A stretch of DNA of 64,000 nt, from assembly GCF_012223425.1 (NCBI RefSeq), contig NZ_CP038799.1, forward strand, positions 2,976,001 through 3,040,000, written 5' to 3'. The notes below the pieces were generated by a model. That model saw nothing but the letters and a program-made list of their open reading frames with translations. It was not told the DNA's origin and searched no databases. This document shows positions 59,884 through 64,000 of the stretch, one piece after another (position 1 is the first letter of the stretch; every line of letters starts with the position of its first letter). The position numbers and the translations under genes were made by a program. The DNA comes from Mycolicibacterium frederiksbergense. GTDB taxonomy: Bacteria > Actinomycetota > Actinomycetes > Mycobacteriales > Mycobacteriaceae.

Positions 59884-60820
59884 ACCGGCGGTGCCGGGCG
59901 GGCCCGGCACCGCGTACACCTATGTCCGGCACGACGTCACCTTCCCCTCCGAGGGTGAGGCGTGCGCGGCGTGGCTGTACCGCCCCGACGGCGTGCAGAA
60001 CCCGCCGATCGTGGTGCTGGCTCATGGGTTCGCCGCGTTCCGGGAGCTGCGCCTGGACGCGTACGCTGCCCGGTTCGCCCAGGCCGGGTACGCCGCGCTG
60101 GTGTTCGACTACCGGTCCTGGGGCGCGAGTGCCGGACAACCGCGCCGCGTACTCGACATCGCCGCCCAGCATGCCGACTGGCGCGCCGCGGTGGCGTATG
60201 CCCGTGGCCTCGTCGGCATCGATACCACCCGGGTGGTCGGGTGGGGGTCCTCATTCGGCGGCGGACACGTCTTGGATCTCGCCGCCGAAGACCACAAACT
60301 GGCGGCCGCGATCGTTCAGGTGCCGCACGTCACCGGCCCCGCTTCGGCGTTCGCGCAACCCCCAACGCTGGTCGCCCGCTTGGCGTTGGCCGCGCTGCGC
60401 GACCAGGTAGGGGCATGGCTGGGCCGCCCGCCGCACCGGGTGAAGTCCATCGGACGATCCGGTGAGGTCGCCATGATGACCTCACCGGGCGCCTACGACC
60501 TTGTGTTGAGGATGGCTGGGGACAAACGCGACGAACTGCTGGCCGACAACGATGTCGCGGCCCGCATCGCGCTGCGAGTGCCGTTCTACTCCCCGGGTCG
60601 ACACGCTGCCAAGATCACCGCGCCCACGCTGGTGCAACTGGCCATCAGGGACGACGTCACGCCGTATGCCAAGGCACGCAAGATTGTGGCCCGCATCCCC
60701 AAAGGCGAGGTGCGCTCCTATGACTGCACGCACTTCGAGCCCTACCTGGACCCGTACTTCGAGCACATCGTGTCCGATCAGATCGCCTTCCTGGGCCGCC
60801 ACGTCGGAGCCACCCGATGA
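59870..60820 (+). CDS. Alpha/beta hydrolase
   Basis: Esterase-like hydrolase of 316 residues. The oxyanion region is VVLAHGFAAFRELRLDAYA, the nucleophile serine lies in VVGWGSSFGGGHVLDL, and the late acid and histidine are in LAIRDDVTPY and YDCTHFEPY. It resembles dienelactone-hydrolase-like and acyl-esterase proteins. Coupled by ATGA to a Baeyer-Villiger monooxygenase, it probably opens the ester or lactone made by that enzyme. Confidence 0.86.
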   Translation: MTINEPAVPGGPGTAYTYVRHDVTFPSEGEACAAWLYRPDGVQNPPIVVLAHGFAAFRELRLDAYAARFAQAGYAALVFDYRSWGASAGQPRRVLDIAAQHADWRAAVAYARGLVGIDTTRVVGWGSSFGGGHVLDLAAEDHKLAAAIVQVPHVTGPASAFAQPPTLVARLALAALRDQVGAWLGRPPHRVKSIGRSGEVAMMTSPGAYDLVLRMAGDKRDELLADNDVAARIALRVPFYSPGRHAAKITAPTLVQLAIRDDVTPYAKARKIVARIPKGEVRSYDCTHFEPYLDPYFEHIVSDQIAFLGRHVGATR

Positions 60821-62313
60821 CGGCACCACCAACTCTTTCGGCATCGGTGCACACTCTGGTGGTCGGCGCGGGATTCGCCGGGATGGCCGCCGCCGCGGCG
60901 GTACTGCGCGCAGAGCCCCAGGCGGACCTACTGATCATCGAACGGGCCGACGAGGTCGGCGGGACATGGCGCGACAACACCTACCCCGGTTGCGCGTGCG
61001 ACGTCCCGACGTCGCTGTACTCATTCTCCTTCGCTCCCAGTGCCAAGTGGAGTCACACCTTCGCACGCCAACCCGAGATCCATCGCTACCTGACCTCGGT
61101 GGCCGACCTGACGGGGCTGCGGCGCCACCTGATCACCGGGTGCGAGTTACTCGGCGCGACATGGGACGACGGCCGGCAGTGCTGGCAGGTGCAGACCTCC
61201 CTGGGCACGCTGACCGCCACGGTCCTGGTCGCCGCTACCGGAGCCCTGTCCACCCCGAAGCTGCCCGATGTGCCGGGACTGAATGACTTCACGGGCACGG
61301 TGTTTCACTCCGCCACGTGGAATCACGACCACGACCTGACCGGTGAGCGGGTGGCTGTGATCGGCACCGGGGCCTCGGCGGTGCAGTTCGTCCCCGAAAT
61401 AGCCGACCGGACGTCCCACCTGACGGTGTTCCAGCGGACGCCGGCGTGGGTGATGCCCCGAATGGACCGCACCCTGAGTCGCGTCGAAAAAGCCTTGTAT
61501 CGTCGAGTTCCGTTGCTGCAGAAACTGGTTCGTGGCACCGTCTACACCTATCGGGAGGGTTACCTCGCATTACTGGCACATCTCACGTGGCTGCTGCCGA
61601 TAGTTCAGCTGATCGCCAAGGCTCGACTGCGCCGCCAAGTGCCCGACCCGGCGTTGCGCGCCGCGTTGACGCCGGACTTCCGCATCGGGTGCAAGCGAAT
61701 CCTGCTCACCAACGACTGGCTGCCCACCCTGTCACGCGCCGACGTCGATGTCGTGACCAGTGCCCTGGCCGAGATCACCGATTCCGGAGTCCGTGACGGT
61801 GCCGGGACGTTGCACGAGGTCGACACGATCATCTTCGCCACCGGCTTCACCCCCACCGAGCCTCCCGTCGCGCACCTGCTGGCCGGCGCCGACGGCCGCA
61901 CCCTGGCCGCACACTGGGCCGGCAGCCCGAACGCGCACCTGGGCCTCACCGTGGCGGGCTTCCCGAACCTGTTCCTGATGTACGGGCCCAACACGAACCT
62001 GGGACACAGCTCGATCGTCTACATGCTCGAATCGCAGGCCGCCTACCTCGCCGCTGCCCTACGCACGATGCGCACCGAGGGCCTCGCGTCGATCGACGTC
62101 CGCCCCGAAACCCAAGCGTCCTACAACGCGTGGGTCGACGACGCACTCAGGGGCACGGTGTGGAACTCCGGGGGGTGCTCCAGCTGGTACCTGGACTCCC
62201 GGGGCCGCAACTCGGTCATGTGGCCGACGTTCACCTTCCGATTCCGCGCCCGCACCAAGACCTTCGACGTGCAGAACTACGTCACCCGCACAGCGCGGCA
62301 GACCGCGGCGTGA
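60817..62313 (+). CDS. Baeyer-Villiger-type flavin monooxygenase
   Basis: A 498-residue FAD and NADPH enzyme that should insert oxygen next to a ketone or oxidise a heteroatom. FAD motif VVGAGFAGMAAAAAVL, the Baeyer-Villiger fingerprint FTGTVFHSATW and the NADPH motif VIGTGASAVQFVPEI are all present; the C-terminal WNSGGCSSWYLD segment is typical of the EthA/MymA group. Its operon (hydrolase, monooxygenase, SDR, divergent regulator) recalls mymA-lipR-sadH of M. tuberculosis, linked to envelope lipid changes at acid pH. Confidence 0.88.
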   Translation: MTAPPTLSASVHTLVVGAGFAGMAAAAAVLRAEPQADLLIIERADEVGGTWRDNTYPGCACDVPTSLYSFSFAPSAKWSHTFARQPEIHRYLTSVADLTGLRRHLITGCELLGATWDDGRQCWQVQTSLGTLTATVLVAATGALSTPKLPDVPGLNDFTGTVFHSATWNHDHDLTGERVAVIGTGASAVQFVPEIADRTSHLTVFQRTPAWVMPRMDRTLSRVEKALYRRVPLLQKLVRGTVYTYREGYLALLAHLTWLLPIVQLIAKARLRRQVPDPALRAALTPDFRIGCKRILLTNDWLPTLSRADVDVVTSALAEITDSGVRDGAGTLHEVDTIIFATGFTPTEPPVAHLLAGADGRTLAAHWAGSPNAHLGLTVAGFPNLFLMYGPNTNLGHSSIVYMLESQAAYLAAALRTMRTEGLASIDVRPETQASYNAWVDDALRGTVWNSGGCSSWYLDSRGRNSVMWPTFTFRFRARTKTFDVQNYVTRTARQTAA

Positions 62314-62349
62314 CCACCGACAATCCAGGACTGTAGAAGGGAATTCCTC

Positions 62350-63144
62350 ATGACGACCCCCCGACGGGCCGCGCTGATCACCGGCGCGTCGGCCGGCATC
62401 GGAGCCGCCTTCGCACGCCACCTCGCCGCCCAGGGCTACGACGTACTGCTCGTCGCCCGACGCGCCGAGCGCCTCGAAGAACTCGCCGCCGATCTACGCC
62501 ATGCGCACGGCGGCCGCTGCGAGGTCTTCGCCGCCGACCTGACCGACCCCACCGCACCGGCCGCAGTCACCGACCACGCCACTCGCATCGGCATGCCCGT
62601 CGACGTGCTCATCAACAACGCCGGGTTGTCCTCGAGGACGAAGTTCTCGCAGACCCCGTGGGAGTCGGTGGCCGCCGAGATCCAGCTGATGGTCACCGCC
62701 ACGACCGAACTCACCCACCGCGTCATCCCGGGCATGAAGCAGCGCCAATGGGGTCGGATCGTCAACCTGTCCTCCCTGGCCGCGATGGCACCGCCCGGGG
62801 AAGGTCTGCTCTACACCGGCATCAAGGCCTACGTGCTCGGCATGTCCCAGTCGCTGGACATGGAACTCAAGCCGTTCGGCATTCACGTGACCGCGCTCTG
62901 CCCGGGCTTCACCCATAGCGAGTTCCACGACGTCATGGGTACTCGCGACGCCGCCGACCAGCTTCCCGGCCTGCTCTGGCAGCAGCCCGAGGACGTCGTG
63001 CGCGAAGGGTACCGGGCGGTGATGGCCGGCAAGCCCGTCTGCATCCCGGGCACCGTCAACAAGCTCACCGCCGCAGCCATACGGCCACTCCCACAACGCC
63101 TCCAGTACGTTCTGGGCCGCAGCAGCCTCAACCCCTTCAAGTAG
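62350..63144 (+). CDS. Short-chain dehydrogenase/reductase
   Basis: A 264-residue classical SDR: cofactor loop TGASAGIGAAFARHLAAQGY, NNAG motif in LINNAGLSSRTKF, catalytic Ser in VNLSSLAAMAP and YTGIK (YxxxK). A ribosome site AGAAGGGAA precedes the ATG. It would supply or remove the ketone processed by the upstream monooxygenase. It is the last gene of the cluster; a strong hairpin lies 128 bases downstream. Confidence 0.88.
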   Translation: MTTPRRAALITGASAGIGAAFARHLAAQGYDVLLVARRAERLEELAADLRHAHGGRCEVFAADLTDPTAPAAVTDHATRIGMPVDVLINNAGLSSRTKFSQTPWESVAAEIQLMVTATTELTHRVIPGMKQRQWGRIVNLSSLAAMAPPGEGLLYTGIKAYVLGMSQSLDMELKPFGIHVTALCPGFTHSEFHDVMGTRDAADQLPGLLWQQPEDVVREGYRAVMAGKPVCIPGTVNKLTAAAIRPLPQRLQYVLGRSSLNPFK

Positions 63145-63271
63145 CGAGCAGTTCTGCTGACCTCGGATACCTGTGCCGACCTGTTCCCGGACGGGCTTCG
63201 GCAGGTTTCGGTTGCACCAGAGGCGGCGCGGATGCGGTCCTTGGCAGTCGCCGCGGACCAGCTGCGTACCG

Positions 63272-63322
63272 AAAAGCAGGAAGGCCCTGAACCGGTTTCC
63301 CGGTCAGGGCCTTCCTGCTTTT
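63272..63322 (-). terminator. Strong intrinsic-type terminator hairpin
   Basis: Perfect 19-base arms, AAAAGCAGGAAGGCCCTGA and TCAGGGCCTTCCTGCTTTT, with a 13-base loop. A-runs and T-runs at the outer ends allow it to work in both directions. It lies directly downstream (minus strand) of the tRNA-Pro 3' end and was probably its terminator; it can also stop the SDR operon. Confidence 0.88.
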
Positions 63323-63330
63323 CCCACGAG

Positions 63331-63372
63331 TCGGGGTGGCGGGATTTGAACCCACGACCTCTTCGTCCCGAA
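63331..63372 (-). tRNA. tRNA-Pro(CGG), 3' half only (probable attachment site)
   Basis: Read on the minus strand this gives the anticodon loop TTCGGGA (anticodon CGG at 63370-63368), the 3' anticodon stem CGAAG, the T arm GTGGG-TTCAAAT-CCCGC, the acceptor strand CACCCCG and discriminator A. The 5' anticodon stem should be CTTCG but the sequence is CGTGG, and no D arm or 5' acceptor follows. Only positions about 32-73 remain. Such 3' fragments are left where an element integrates into a tRNA gene. Confidence 0.75.
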
Positions 63373-63689
63373 CCACGCCACCTGGGGTTTTGATGACGTT
63401 GGGTACGTTGGCCCGCGTAAGTTTTCCCAGCTCAGCTGCATTGGGTGGGTTGGCGCGCGCAGGAGTCGCGAAAATCTACTGCGGACTGCCTGCGGACTGA
63501 GACACCTTGGTGGTCAAGGCCGCCTTTGATTTACCGAGAGCGGGAACCTTGAAATCAGGATGTCAGTTTGGACGCTTACTCGACGGGCTTGCAACACCAG
63601 ATCACGACGGATCCGCAACCAAAGATCACGTCTGCGAATGGACCTCGCGTTCCTCGCATTCCTCGCTTCCACTAGTAGTGCGTTGCTCC
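63373..63689. other. Gene-free stretch right of the tRNA fragment
   Basis: No credible gene is visible. Two similar 15-base segments, GTTGGGTACGTTGGC (near 63399) and ATTGGGTGGGTTGGC (near 63442), and the repeat TGCGGACTGCCTGCGGACTG (near 63480) are seen. The composition is more AT-rich from 63540. Short repeats near an attachment site could be integrase arm sites, but this is only a possibility. Confidence 0.4.
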
Positions 63690-64000
63690 TTATTTCTGCG
63701 TGGCGGTGTCAGCTACTGGGGTCCGCGTTGCTTTGGAAGGCCACCAGCTGGCTTCGCGTAGAAGTGTGGCGATGGCGGGCACGGTGAGGGTGCGCACGAG
63801 GAAGGTATCGAGCAGCAATCCGAAGCCGATGATGAGGCCGGCTTGGATCATGATTGCGACTGAGCCGACCATGAGGCCGAACATGCTGGCGGCGAATATC
63901 AGACCAGCTGAGGTGATGACGGCTCCGGTGTTTGCCACGGTGCGCAGGACGCCGACGCGGATGTTGGTCCCGGATTCTTCGCGGAGCCGTGAGACGAGCA
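63690..64000 (-). CDS. MmpL/RND-family transporter, C-terminal fragment (runs off window)
   Basis: The last 103 residues of an MMPL-type exporter: LRTVANTGAVITSAGLIFAASMFGLM and QAGLIIGFGLLLDTFLVRTLTVPAIATLL are the terminal membrane helices with the family's GFGLLLDTFLVR motif. The frame continues beyond 64000, so the start is outside. MmpL proteins export lipids or drugs in mycobacteria. It lies on the element side of the presumed tRNA integration junction. Confidence 0.88.
   Translation of the reverse strand, partial: LVSRLREESGTNIRVGVLRTVANTGAVITSAGLIFAASMFGLMVGSVAIMIQAGLIIGFGLLLDTFLVRTLTVPAIATLLREASWWPSKATRTPVADTATQK

Noticed and set aside
63507..63787. Two overlapping short plus-strand frames right of the tRNA fragment
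   Set aside because: No motif, no ribosome site and one runs antisense into the MmpL end; they look like chance frames.
1..64000. CRISPR array, rRNA operon or insertion sequence
   Set aside because: No regularly spaced repeats, no rRNA-like sequence and no transposase or terminal inverted repeats were seen anywhere in the window.

Overview
The window is high-GC DNA from a fast-growing environmental mycobacterium (Mycobacterium or Mycolicibacterium). The evidence is the gene order lysC-asd-(four small exported proteins)-egtABCDE, followed further on by two-gene and moxR-type membrane blocks. From memory this matches the M. tuberculosis Rv3709c to Rv3688c backbone, and the frequent GTG starts and 4-base gene overlaps fit as well. 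The backbone is broken by accessory blocks.

Layout. 1-4651: end of lysC, asd and four small secreted or membrane proteins. 4763-9996: the complete ergothioneine operon egtABCDE. 9989-17222: a D-xylose locus (xylB and the ROK repressor xylR on the minus strand; xylA, xylF, xylG, xylH on the plus strand) with two matching operator candidates. 17232-26361: an acyl-CoA dehydrogenase, then the mycofactocin-linked alcohol module: NDMA-dependent methanol dehydrogenase mno, a MoxR/CoxE pair, a second iron alcohol dehydrogenase, the mnoS-mnoR two-component system and a methyltransferase resembling mycofactocin methyltransferase MftM. One 16-bp palindrome lies upstream of mno, of the second dehydrogenase and of the methyltransferase, which suggests a small MnoR regulon. 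26453-28626: the backbone resumes with Rv3699- and Rv3698-like genes.

28637-38327 is a variable stretch: a methyltransferase, two MFS carriers, two PadR regulators, a carotenoid oxygenase, an exported Ala/Glu-rich protein and a TetR regulator with a perfect 30-bp operator. 38383-45712 is the conserved RDD / SpoIIM / DUF58 / moxR / DUF4350 / DUF4129 / multi-pass membrane / YqeY block. 45683-50299 adds a three-helix bundle protein, a thioesterase, a copper-type DUF305 lipoprotein, a two-component system and a RipA-like cell wall hydrolase. 50590-53440 holds a CsoR-type operator, a CPH-type copper P-ATPase and a His-rich membrane protein. 53491-56530 is an ArsR / FAD monooxygenase / MFS arsenic-type unit. 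56469-59022 is a UvrA-like ABC protein broken by a one-base frameshift inside its second Walker A motif. 59257-63144 is a TetR / hydrolase / Baeyer-Villiger monooxygenase / SDR cluster resembling the mymA-lipR type.

At the right edge a strong terminator and the 3' half of a tRNA-Pro(CGG) gene mark what looks like an integration junction. DNA to its right, including an MmpL fragment, probably belongs to an integrated element that runs out of the window.
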